From NCBI GenBank assembly GCA_900642245.1, contig CAAAJI010000356.1, forward strand, positions 22,177 through 51,858: a stretch of DNA of 29,682 bases, in the 5' to 3' direction. The notes beneath the pieces are model-generated. The model searched no databases, had not been told where the DNA came from, and saw nothing but the letters and a program-made list of their open reading frames with translations. The translations under genes were made by a program, and so were the position numbers. The DNA comes from Fragilaria radians. Taxonomy: Eukaryota; Bacillariophyta; Fragilariophyceae; Fragilariales; Fragilariaceae. The first letter of the stretch is position 1; each line of letters starts with the position of its first letter. Positions 19,531 to 29,203 of the stretch are shown here, piece by piece.

Positions 19531-21617
19531 TTATCTTTCCATCTTAGATTTAAGATTCAGCATTCGAAATATATCGTTAGAATAATCAAATGAATGTCGC
19601 ATAAACATGCGCGTAGTACCGCAATTTGTCAACTTCCCTTGAATCTCAGCTGTAGTGGTAACTTCTCCCATCTCTCCAAACGTTCTTAAACTAGAAGGTA
19701 GTTTGGGCGAAACTTTAAATATCAACTGATAAGGGCACTTGTTTTAAGCCTCAATGGATGCTATATTAGGCAGGAAGTTGACAGTATTTGCACATTCAGA
19801 CCACAATTTCATTTTATAGCGCTGCATCATTCAACAACGCACGATTGAGCCCGTAAAGAATCGGAAACTTTCTCTCAACTTTACCATTAAGTTGTGGGGT
19901 CCTTGGACCAGTGAATTCAAACTTTATCGAAAAACCAATTGATCAACAAGCATCATAAAAGGCCTTTGAATCATTGTACTTGACCTCAATCCCCGTGACT
20001 TTTACATTTTTAATGGAACAAATATCCATGTAGATTCTTTACTTCCTCACTTCCACTCTTTCTTAACAATCTTCTGTCTACCTTACGAAATTGCACATTC
20101 TTTGCACGTTTTAAATTCTCTAATCAACCTGAAACCATGAATATTTGCAGTCTTTTCCAACCTGTCTGAACCACAATGACCTAACATCTTATGAAACTTA
20201 TTGATCTCAACACCTTTCTTAAGAACAGTATTCAGAGTGGAATAAACAACTGGATTGGTGTAAGCTATCATCTTTATTCCCGATACCGCTCCATCCTTGG
20301 CCTTGAAAAATCTATCAAAAGAGATTTTAGTCAATTCCTTTCTCAACAAGATGGTGATGGTGTCATCACAAATCCTATGGCCTTTCTTCAAAGCCTGATT
20401 TATACCAAATAGATTTAACCAAAGATATAGGACAAACTGAACATCGTGAAGAATGATATTAAAAGTAGTTCCATCAATATGAATACTCTGCACTTGAGAC
20501 TACCAACCTTAGTTACAGTTAAGAAATCCCCATTTCAACTCAAATGTCCTCATTAATATCATGAACATCGAACATGCCTATATTCGAAACACAATAGTGT
20601 GAACTTGCACCACTATCACAAATCAAAATGTCATCCTCAAACATTTCTGCATCCGATGTTGGTGTAAAAACCATACCTTGTGATTCGTACTCTTCTCGAT
20701 TGCGATGACCGTAGTTACTGTTACCTGAAGGGTTGTTACTGTTGAGTCATGAGTCCCTTTTCTTGAGTTTGAGACAGTTTTACTTGATATTTCCCGGCTT
20801 GCGGCAATAATTACAATACATTCCTCCAGTTATATTGCCCCCGTTATTACCGCCATTTTGATTTCCTCGATTTTTGCATTGGAACAACTTATTTCAATCT
20901 TTCCGCAATTTCTGCATTTACCTTTAAATTGGCCGCCATAGAACTCCATTTCTTCTGAATTGTCACCATTATCCATATTTAAATTTTAACTTAATCTTTC
21001 AAAGCGCAAACTCAACTCTGCTCTGATTTCAGCAACAGTTAAGGGGTTTTCATCATCTCCAATTCTTCTCTCTAGTAAAGCAACTTTGTAAACAATAATC
21101 TGATGTGAGATTATGCCTTTCCAAGATATCAGAACATATAACTTCAAGTCTGACACATATATCTTTCAACTGCATGATCCACACTTCAGGATCCTCACCT
21201 TTCTTCAATACAGAGTCCCTAAATTGCTCATCTAACTTGAAGATGGAATTAGTTGATGTAGGTTCATGCTTGATTTTAAGTTTATCCTAAAACCTTGCCG
21301 CATTGCCATCAGGATGATCCTTGCTCTTACATCCTTTCACAATATTAAACACAACCATTCCATTACTGGTCTTGACATCAATGGATACCAAACGTTATGA
21401 GTAATCAACTTCATTTAACTCAATAGCATTCAACATTTTCTTCCCCATATCCGAATCTTTATCAAACTCTTCATCTGCCTTGGGGATAGACGGCTTTCCG
21501 GTGAACATCTTTAAATTCGTATCTTTTGGACTTTGCCATAAACTTCTCATTCCAAATTGGCCACTCATCAGCTTTTCCGCAGAAAGGAATCACTCTAAAT
21601 GTGCTCAACTCTGTCAT
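19531..21617 (-). mobile_element. Copia lineage 1, 5' half: gag, protease, integrase (copy B)
   Basis: Longer than in copy A. A gag frame starts with Met at 21617 and has the copia-gag pattern of spaced Trp (DEWPIWNEKF). It then shifts frame into SIPKADEEFDKDS and stops. Zinc knuckles lie at about 20790-20920; the first is hit by a 1-base deletion, and the second keeps its Cys but has Asn for His. Protease DSGA is at 20606-20617. Pre-integrase (open frame 20083-20493) and the integrase end (19531-19725) follow. Non-functional. Confidence 0.78.
20083..20493 (-). pseudogene. Copia protease end and pre-integrase domain (longest surviving frame)
   Basis: 136 open codons. An N-terminal IHIDGTTFNIILHDVQF type segment ends the protease region. 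An HHCC-type pre-integrase domain follows: FHKMLGHCGSDRLEK with His-x4-His, then CKEC with Cys-x2-Cys. In copy A this frame is split by about 30 missing bases, giving 13528-13761 only. It is a remnant of the larger gag-pol. Confidence 0.7.
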
Positions 21618-22399
21618 CTTGACACAAAACGTGAATGTCGAGTGGATGAAAGGATAGATAAAAAAGACTCCCGAGTAAAACTTGATAACTTATCAAATGA
21701 AAACAATGAATAGAATTGACAATAAGGTACCCACGTTTAAACATGTTAGCAAGTCTTCTATTCAGACAATGAAAGATGAAGAGGATTGAAAGCAAAAGGA
21801 AGTTGCACTAAAAGTTGTGATTACTAATTTTTATCTTAATTTAATCGCTGACGCACTGATTTGCTGACTCATACTTTTGATCCATTGTAGATATCCCTAA
21901 TGGATAATCAAAACAAATAAACACTAATATTTGAATGAACATGAGGGATCTCCAATAATAGACGGGTACGTTATTGATATAGTATTCAATTATGATCCTT
22001 GTCAAACCTAACCATCAAGATTAATTAGATGGAAGAATGTTTGAATTTGAGAAGGTTAGAATGCAGTTGAAACGTAGATTTGGACGCATAAAGCAACAGA
22101 AAAATGATTTAGAGAGGAAGAAATATATTTATCGTCAAAGAGCTCAATATCTAAGTTCTTTCTTATGAGAGCAACTATTGTAAAAAAGTATACTTGTTGA
22201 TGATACAACATCTAGATGATATTTGACTTCTTTAGACTTAGGGCATATGAAGAAACAAAACCAGTAATAAATATGATATTGAGAAATAAACATCGTGGTA
22301 AACACCAAAAACGTTGAGTTAAGAACATATTTAAGCTAACCCTAATGCTGAAAATCCTCTAGCGAATATTTTTTGAACGATTGAGATCAGGTAGGGAGA
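21618..22399. other. Upstream zone of copy B gag, no gene recognised
   Basis: On the reverse strand this would be the leader/5' LTR zone of the gag at 21617. taatcacaactt and ttatccattagggata are shared with 26590-26660, so part is repetitive. A basic 43-codon forward frame (22037-22168) has no domain. No LTR pair, primer site or tRNA could be fixed. Confidence 0.4.
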
Positions 22400-22934
22400 A
22401 TGGAAGCACAATATCCCTTAAATGAAACATATGATTTAGGAATTATGAGAATCTATTTTCGATATTTTCAATTTAGTCATAGTGTTAACGATATGAATGG
22501 AATGCACTCTCGTCAGCCATGCTAAGGACACGATATTGTCATACATTGTGCCAAAAAGGTTGACAAGTTTATTCATAAGAAAGCTAAGCCTTTGTGTAAC
22601 AGAAATTGGATAAAAAAGAACGCTCATAATCCATTATTGAACATTTTAGCCGACACAACATTTATTAAAATTTTGATTTCCGCATTTTGAGTTCAGGGTC
22701 ATTAGCGATCAAAATGATGCGTCTGATCACTGCTCAAATTATTTCCTCATTCCTCAAAATTGGGCTATAGATAATGTAGAGAATAACATCAACTCTCCAC
22801 TTTTTCTGAATCTTTTTGATCATCATGATTCCAATTTAGATCGAAAGTGGAGAGTTCAAATTGATTATTTCCACCTAAAAGAGCAATATTTCCAGGATGG
22901 TCTTGGAGGCATCTGTATTGAAGCTACTTTGTAA
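22400..22934 (+). pseudogene. Unrecognised decayed coding sequence (two frames)
   Basis: 22400-22690 is 96 codons interrupted by one in-frame TAA (22523-22525), with HCAKKVDKFIHKKAKPLCNR after it. From 22677 to 22934 the next frame is open for ~85 codons without a Met at its start (ISDQNDASDHCSNYF, LNLFDHHDSNLDRKW). The composition of both looks protein-like, so one broken gene with a +1 shift is plausible. No family recognised. Confidence 0.35.
22791..22856. repeat. 13-bp perfect inverted repeat, 40-nt loop
   Basis: aactctccacttt at 22791-22803 is exactly complementary to aaagtggagagtt at 22844-22856. It lies inside the open frame 22677-22934. Confidence 0.7.
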
Positions 22935-22944
22935 TACTTCATAC

Positions 22945-23200
22945 ACAGATGGTCTAAATGCCTGAGACAAATCCATTTGTAGTCTGAATGACCCTCTCAA
23001 ATGAAACGGAAACATATCCTTTCGGCAAACAAATTGATTAGCCCATATTGCTCAAATTGAAACTATTTTTCAATGCCTTGGAGATGCTGAACACATCTTC
23101 TCACAATTCGAGAAAATACATTACTTCTTGAATGGTGATATTCAAACCAGAGCCATCAGCTTGAATGCCATTGCACTTCAGACTTCTATCCCTATTTGCC
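22945..23200 (-). pseudogene. Copia relic: protease/pre-integrase region
   Basis: The reverse strand reads GIQADGSGLNITIQEVMYF, then SISKALKN after a TGA stop, then CLPKGYVSVSFE, with more stops. The order parallels the IHIDGTTFNIILHDVQF...GINQALKKG segment of the copy B element, but the sequence is clearly different, so it is another copia lineage. 23201-23400 may continue it but is too decayed to call, and includes a G9 run (23306-23314). Confidence 0.55.
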
Positions 23201-23400
23201 GTCATACTTTGCCGTTACCCACAATGATGCTCTAATTGATGTCCTCAACTTTATATATTCACTTTTTAGAATCAGAATAATTGCAAATCCGTCCGCCAAA
23301 CCACAGGGGGGGGGTAATAGTATTTCAGTTGTGAGAGTTCTCGCCCTTACTGTGCGGGTGGTTATTCTCTTCAACCGTGTGGCTGTCAAATGAATTCTTG

Positions 23401-23965
23401 AAACCTTGTATCTTATTGAGAAATTGATTTGACTATTTGTGAAGTAATATTTTGAATCATCAATTTGTCAAGGATGTCTCACAATCATTATTCCAACTTG
23501 TGCTATTACCAATGATGTTGTTTTCCTTGCAACCAAGTGTTATCATTATTCCTGGGATAGCATCGCACGAATCTGAAACTTTTTCATTGGTATTCTTTCC
23601 CTTTTTTGTTGAAAGGCGGTGTACAAAGTATCAGTTGGAAGTACACAACTCATTAAGCAAAGACACAAAATCTGATAACGTTTGCATCCATCATAGAACA
23701 ACAATATCCATATGGTGCATACAATAAAGAGTCCTTTTCGTAGAGCACACAAAATGACGATATCCTTTTCCTTGATAGCACTGTGCTTCGTACCATAAGC
23801 GTTTTGTTTCATTCCCTGAATAGATGTATCTGATTTGATTTCAAAAATTAGTCACAAGATACTATCATATTATAGCAAGTACGTGTGACTAATTGTACAT
23901 AAGGTGGCAACTTAGCAATACATATATAAAGTTTATAAATTTCCTACCCTATCTATGAAAAATGG
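23401..23965. other. 3' flank of the DUF6824 gene, no gene recognised
   Basis: 23757-23965 is conserved with 15503-15710 beside the truncated paralogue, so it was duplicated together with the gene and probably includes its 3' UTR. Short open frames on both strands show no domain. Confidence 0.5.
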
Positions 23966-24081
23966 TAAGAAGAGAAAGATGATTTCATGTATTTCAATCA
24001 CAGAACAAACAAATGTAGCTCGTTAAGAAGAGAAAGATGATTTCATATTTTTCAATCACAAAACAAACACATGCAGCTCGT
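23966..24081. repeat. 58-bp tandem duplication at the DUF6824 stop
   Basis: Units 23966-24023 and 24024-24081 both begin taagaagagaaagatga and end gcagctcgt or gtagctcgt. The second ends on the last base of the stop codon. The paralogue flank near 15710-15765 has one unit, so the duplication arose after the copies separated. Confidence 0.85.
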
Positions 24082-25275
24082 CAATCATTGGTAAAATGAT
24101 CTAGCGATGCAACAAGACATTCAAATTCTGTCTCTGTAAAGTCCTTTGGTAAATCTTCTGCTACACTTAACATTTCATCATTCAAGGTGAGAATGGTGCT
24201 TTCAAAGTTATTGTGAGGGAGTCTCTCCAGTTGAAAACCTTTATCAAAGGGATCACATATTTCGTTGTCAAATTCTAAAGAACAACCCTTGTGATTAGGT
24301 TTCCTTGTAACTTTATTTGGTGCAGATTCAGATGCCAGATGAACCACATGGTCAGTCATCTTTTCATACTTAGAATTGCATTTATTGATGTTGGATACAA
24401 GTCTAACACCTTTATCAAATGGATCACAAATTTCGTTCTCTAATTCTAAAGAACAACCCTTGTGACTTGGTTTCCTTGGAACATTATTTGGGGCACATTC
24501 AGATGCTAGATGAGCTGCTTCATCTTGGTGAATCATCTTTTCATTCTTAAAATTGCATTTATTGATGTTGGGCTTAAAACTCGATTTTGTGTACAACTGA
24601 AAGAGGGAATTCGATCTTGTCAATTCCTCTTCATGCTCGTCAAAGACCTGAAGAAGGCAACAATCATGTTCAGTTTTACGACTGTTGATAAATTCCTCAA
24701 GCTCATCCATCAGTATATCTTCAACATATTGATCATTGAAGCACTCTCCTTCGGGTATTACCGCACGGAGAAGTGTAGCGTTTATTTCGTTGAAGATATG
24801 CTCCGTTTGAAGGGTGCACTCCCTGGAAACGTTGTTTGTCAATATCGTCAGCATGGGTTTGGCTAGATTCAATTCAGGAATGGGATTTTTATTCCGTAAA
24901 GCATGTGAAATCTTCTTTCTTACAATTTTCTTTGGAGCTGGTAGCCAAAATCCTGCATTGACTTGATGTCTCTCAAGGAATCGCCCCCCAAGGATTCCTA
25001 TTTGCTTGAGGATTGAATGCTCGACCTTTCCTTTGGCTTTTCGAGTCTTTGACGATTTGTATCGCTCTAAATTGAACGCGACTAAAAATCTGAGGCGTCG
25101 ATTTCCTGATATTTGTGTTTGAGAAACTTTGTTAATCATATGCAAGATGAAGTGACTATGAATTGTATCCAATCTGCTTACCAATATGATTGTAGCAAGT
25201 TTTGTCGCGTCCGCACAAGATGTCAATCGGTTGAATTTCGTCCTCAGTTAGTAGCGAATCCAATGAGTTTTTCAT
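24081..25275 (-). CDS. DUF6824 domain protein with internal tandem repeat, two exons
   Basis: Exon 1 is 25182-25275 and exon 2 is 24081-25105. A 76-bp intron (GTAAGC...TCAG) splits a Gly codon. The product has 372 residues. Splicing is supported because it joins DILCGRDKTCYNHIG to NRRLRF, rebuilding the N-terminal signature of DUF6824 (D-x-L-x-G-R...H-x-GN). Met 25275 follows an in-frame stop. The domain (about 16-103) continues with GGRFLERH (71-78), W85 and KKISHALR (95-102). After an acidic middle, residues 211-264 and 270-321 are a tandem repeat (NINKCN...CDPFDKG), then an acidic conserved tail (LNDEMLSVAEDLP). DUF6824 is of unknown function, frequent in diatoms. No TM or signal peptide is seen. 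It is the only intact gene among the retroelement relics here; a truncated paralogue is at 15765-16082. Confidence 0.82.
24240..24569 (-). repeat. Coding tandem duplication, period 177 bp (59 codons)
   Basis: The unit starting at 24569 (NINKCNFKNEKM...) is followed at 24392 by a second (NINKCNSKYEKM...). Both contain HLASE.APN, HKGCSLE and NEICDPFDKG. Frame is preserved. The truncated paralogue has a single unit, which suggests a recent in-frame duplication in this gene or loss in the other. Confidence 0.88.
25106..25181 (-). other. Intron of the DUF6824 gene (76 bp)
   Basis: GT at 25181-25180 and AG at 25107-25106 on the reverse strand. Phase 1: exon 1 ends with the G of Gly32. Read without splicing, exon 1 stops at TAG nine codons later. 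Confidence 0.8.
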
Positions 25276-26619
25276 TCTTTGTATTTTGGTTTATACCTCT
25301 GTAATAAGTTTAATGTAGAATCAAATTCGTTTTGCGAACTTGCAACTGTTCCGCGAAGAGTGAATAAATCAAATCAGAATACTTTTGTGCGAATCGATTT
25401 AGGCTAAGTTGTGTCTGAAAAAGAATGCATTCAAAATATAGGCCGAGAAAGAAGAAAACCAATTATTTTTGGTGATGACACCAAAATAGTCAGTATTCCT
25501 TGACATGAAGCGGACTAAAAATTGGCGAAAACGTGAATCAGGCGTGACTGAATTTAATCCTCGACTGAAACGTATGCTATAGAAGTCAACGCATTAAGTC
25601 GTGATAGATTTATAGAAGTCAACGCATGAAGGCGAAAATGTGTGAAATCCGTTTAGGTAACAAGAAAGAAAAAGGTATTATAAGAAGATCAGTACAAACA
25701 AATATATTTATCCGTAAACCTGGTGTAGGACATTTTTCAATGTATAAAAATAAGTTAAAGATGAAAAGTTTGCACCAGTTGTCAGACAAATACAATTGAA
25801 GCCGTGTCAAGTATTCTCAGGGCATTATAATAGATATTCTGATGAATAAAATGCTTCGGAAATATCGTTTCAGAAACTTATAATTAAGTTCTGTGGGTCA
25901 GATGACTATAATTCCAATCTCACTTAATTGGAGGGTGACAGGATAATCCGTAAGATGATGGAGGATATTGAGTCGGATTTTGTAGACAAAATTGACTAAA
26001 GTGTGAATCAGGAGTGACTGAATTTACATTCGGACTAATTTTGTACAACCTAAATCATTGCTCACAATTGCATTTCATTTTTTTTTCATTCAGTTCATTC
26101 GTCTAGCTAGAGAAACGAGATGAATACTTTAACATAGGTGGCAAGCCGTGATAGTTGATCAGTGCATTTATGTACTATCCTTGCACTGAATTTGAAAATT
26201 TTCCTTCTCCATTCACTTTTTTCTTACCCCCAACCTAAATCATATGATCCTTTAATTTGAAATTGAGTACTCATGCGAATCGATCTGTCTTCAAGTATTT
26301 GTTATAAAACTTACTCGATTTCACAGAGATTGGAAGTGGTTACAGCTGTGTTCATATAGCGATATCTCATTCTCTTGAAAGCGCGTCGCTAGTGATTGAT
26401 GATGAATTGTTTGAGATATGAAGCATGAGATGTATGATACCAAAGTACTTAAGTGATGCACAAATTCAAATCTTTATTTCAATCTCGATTTTGACCTGCA
26501 TTTCTTTTATCTTTCCCCCAAAAAGCATCCAGAGATGAATTTGAGAGACTTTGATTGAGTTGACCAAGGAAATGAAAAAAGCAAAGAAAAGTTGAAGATG
26601 AAAGTTGTGATTACTGAAC
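25276..26619. other. Upstream of the DUF6824 gene, no gene recognised
   Basis: The first few hundred bases should hold the DUF6824 promoter. Two dispersed short repeats are visible: tatagaagtcaacgcat twice at 25578-25594 and 25611-25627, and gtgaatcagg-gtgactgaattta at 25533-25556 and 26003-26026 with one mismatch. No open frame carries a known domain. Confidence 0.45.
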
Positions 26620-26985
26620 AAGCAATATTGGATATCTAATATCCCTAATGGATAACCTATGTCCCAATGTTTGCACCATCCATACATTTCATAATTCTCT
26701 CACAGCATTACTGATAGCATACCGACACCAGAACAATAACGCTTTTGTAATTCCGCATCAATAAGTTCTGAGTTCTTTTCTGGTCAAACCACTGTAAGCT
26801 TTGGCGTTGCAAGAGTCCTCCAGATCTTCTTTACCAACAACAAGCAATCATGCACATAAGTTCCAACAAACACATCTCCATCTGAATGTTGTTAAAAAAA
26901 CAAGCACGGATGCGACATATTCCCATTGAACCCAAAAGACTTTAGGGCCAAAGCTAACTTTTTATTTCTTTACACTTAATTTAAT
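26620..26985 (-). pseudogene. Copia reverse transcriptase relic, third lineage
   Basis: Read right to left: ALKSFGFN, SHPCLFF, GDVFVGTYVHDCLL, then after a frameshift VGKEDLED and further on SNAVREL and MDGANIGT. This follows the RT thumb order of copia elements. The catalytic box is YVHD (26847-26858) instead of YVDD. Stops are numerous. It differs from the RT at 10690-11330, so it is a separate insertion, much older or much more decayed. Confidence 0.6.
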
Positions 26986-27124
26986 TTAATTTAAACATAT
27001 GGCGAATGTTTTTGTTGCATCTCTTAATTATTTTCTCTTGAAATTCTAATGATTTTCCTATAGAAACCTGGTATCCAAGGGCCTCACGGTACTTATTCAC
27101 GTGTATTCTATTTGCTCTCTGGTC
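26986..27124 (-). other. Short open reverse frame beside the RT relic
   Basis: The reverse strand reads ANRIHVNKYREALGYQVSIG and onward to a stop near 26985 without interruption (about 45 codons). Protein-like but unassigned; it could be part of the same old polyprotein. Confidence 0.25.
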
Positions 27125-27872
27125 GGTGTCTCAATGAGTTTCCCCTGTAAACTTGCTCATTTCTTTGTGTTGATTTTCTACACGGTTTGAAATGCCAATC
27201 TACAAGATAGTAATTGCATTACTCTACAGCACACAAGATAGTAATTGCATTACTCTACGTTTGTACACGTTCACTTTGAGAAAGCTCTTCCATTGTATGA
27301 AATCATGATGCAATCTCTGTTGAATGCTCAGTCCGTTTGTGTTGCTTCTAATGTGGTGAATGTTGACTGAATGCTGAGGCTGCTATTGTTAATTCATTCT
27401 TATTTTACTAAAAACTGTAGATTATGATGATGTTCATTCAAGTCAAATCTTTACTGATAGGAAGCGACATGCGGTAGCAGTGGGAATCAAACCGACGAAG
27501 GCACAGAAAAGAAGATTTTCTGTAAGCCTTGCAACAATTGCTCATTAGCGATATGTTGAAGTTCTATATCAACACACTTGGTTGAATGATCCATAAAAAA
27601 GGATGCTTCCAATTCCTTTCACGTGTTGCAAAGATCTTTCCTTCATCTGTGATTTAAAATCTCACCGTCTTCTAGTTCCTTTTTTAAATGACAACATACT
27701 ATGCAACATCTAGGTAGCTGTTGTCTTCAAAAACTATTTCCCCCATGTGAGGGATGTTCTTGTAGCAGTGTTTATTTTTTGTGGATACAATACAATAATC
27801 TACTCCATCATGGAGAGCTTTTCAAACAAACGGATCTTTAGCTCGGATTTCTCTTCACAATTCAAACTGATT
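27125..27872. repeat. Repeated segment X, copy 2
   Basis: 748 bp matching 14388-15150 (763 bp), same orientation, with scattered substitutions and a small indel near 27770. The internal direct repeat of caagatagtaattgcattac is present too. Sequence continues beyond 27872, where copy 1 runs into the gap, so X is at least this long. Confidence 0.88.
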
Positions 27873-29051
27873 GTTCTATTAATTACCATCTTTATCAGCA
27901 TTATCACATGGATTCTCTTCCTTTAATTTCCAAAAAGTCATTCACAATTGTAAAACACATGTCTCTTTGTGCTAACATGGTGTAACCCTTGTATTAATGC
28001 AATTTTGTTTTTTCCTCAATCTTTGTACGATGTCGTAATAGTGGAATTCATACAGTAAGTCCGCATGTGATTGCATTTTTTAGTATTAGACATGTTGTAT
28101 TGCGTTATAATGCCTTAGATTTTAATGGTATACCATCATTGCTATAACTTTATATCTGCTGAAATGAATACTTGGTACGCTACCTTCATTTCCACTTCTG
28201 TCTCTTGACTAGTTGAATGATCTTTAAAAAAGAACTGTTTGAGATTATTTCTATGCTCTCTCACTCTGCCGATTTCTTCATATTCGTTGTAGCTTTGTTT
28301 ATCTAAGTTTGAAGAATTTTGCTTATTAACTCAGTAATGCCTCGTTTCATTATTCCCATGTTTTTTCAATTTCTTTTGGATACAAATTACTGGAAGCGGG
28401 CATTGTTTGTCTTACTTTCCCTGTATTGTTCTCATCTTGCAAAACATCTTTCTTTCTTTCTCCTTTATCATTGACTTCCTAGCGTGTGTACTATTCTTTT
28501 TTCATTATGGCATTGCGATCTTCTAGATTTTTTTTGTCTTTTTTTCTATCGTTGCTTCATGCCTGTGATGAAGTGATTTCTTAATTCCAATCGTATGGAA
28601 AACATATTCACCAGGAAATTCCAAAACCTCAAAGGTAATCATTAATTGAAGTATTTCCTAATATGTATGCATATTTTGACATAGAACTTCCAAGTTAAGC
28701 ATTTCTAGGATCATAAAATATGGAATTCCAGAACAAATTTCAAAACATTTTGTCTATTTGCTGTTAGCGAACTTTCCTGTGCTTATTGTCTACATTATTC
28801 TCAAACTTTTTGCTTAGACTTTTTCCTTGTGCTAAGATCCCCCAAAACGCAATTACCAGCTCACCAGATCACTGAATTACTTTTGTGCGTCTCCTGATTT
28901 ATATTCTTCGTGAAACGAATTAGAGAAGTTGGCCCCAATAGGAGAGCGCGTAAAATATTGTTCAACATTATGCAAGTCAAGATTAGATTAGCTTATCCCA
29001 AGAAAAAGGTAAGGAAGATCACATGATCTATCTATGTTTTTTTTCAAATGA
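27873..29051. other. AT-rich stretch, no gene recognised
   Basis: T-rich on the given strand, with all six frames closed every few tens of codons. Reverse-strand pieces around 28380-28620 have a charged, protein-like look (KKSLHHRHEATIEKK) but no recognisable domain. This may be the continuation of the element carrying segment X. Confidence 0.35.
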
Positions 29052-29203
29052 TCATGCCGGTCAACGCCTAGAGTGGTAAACAAGTAAGGAGAAGTACCAA
29101 AAGGAGCCTTAGTTGCGGACCTCAAGCGTCATGTCGGTCAACGCCTAGAGTGGTAAACAAGTAAAGAGGAATACCAAAAGGAACCTTAGTTGCGGACCTC
29201 AAA
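29052..29203. repeat. 77-bp tandem repeat, two units
   Basis: Units start at 29052 and 29129 (tcatgccggtcaacgcc and tcatgtcggtcaacgcc) and end with ttgcggacctcaa. They differ at a few positions. The GC content is higher than in the surroundings. Confidence 0.88.

Larger units (their letters stand above)
16081..21111. repeat. Composite retroelement block, duplication copy B
   Basis: Homologous to 7697-14384 in the same orientation, with three internal deletions relative to A at 18452/18454, 18685/18686 and about 19019. The left end breaks the DUF6824 paralogue with 2-bp microhomology. On the right, copy B runs on into further gag sequence that copy A lacks, so the right limit is where A was broken. 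Confidence 0.9.

Noticed and set aside
21880..21905. Primer-binding site for the copy B gag (reverse TGGATCAAAAG after CTACA)
   Set aside because: Only partly resembles the initiator-tRNA site, and no LTR pair was found to anchor it.
23306..23314. G9 homopolymer
   Set aside because: Likely a slippage-prone run or sequencing-sensitive site; no function can be read from it.
24510..24866. 118-codon forward frame
   Set aside because: Antisense shadow of the DUF6824 exon 2.
25106..25226. Unspliced start (Met at 25226) for the DUF6824 protein
   Set aside because: This would begin inside exon 1 and the intron in the wrong frame and lose the D-x-L-x-G-R signature. The spliced model fits the family.
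29052..29203. Possible CRISPR-like array
   Set aside because: Only two head-to-tail 77-bp units without spacers, in a eukaryotic sequence.
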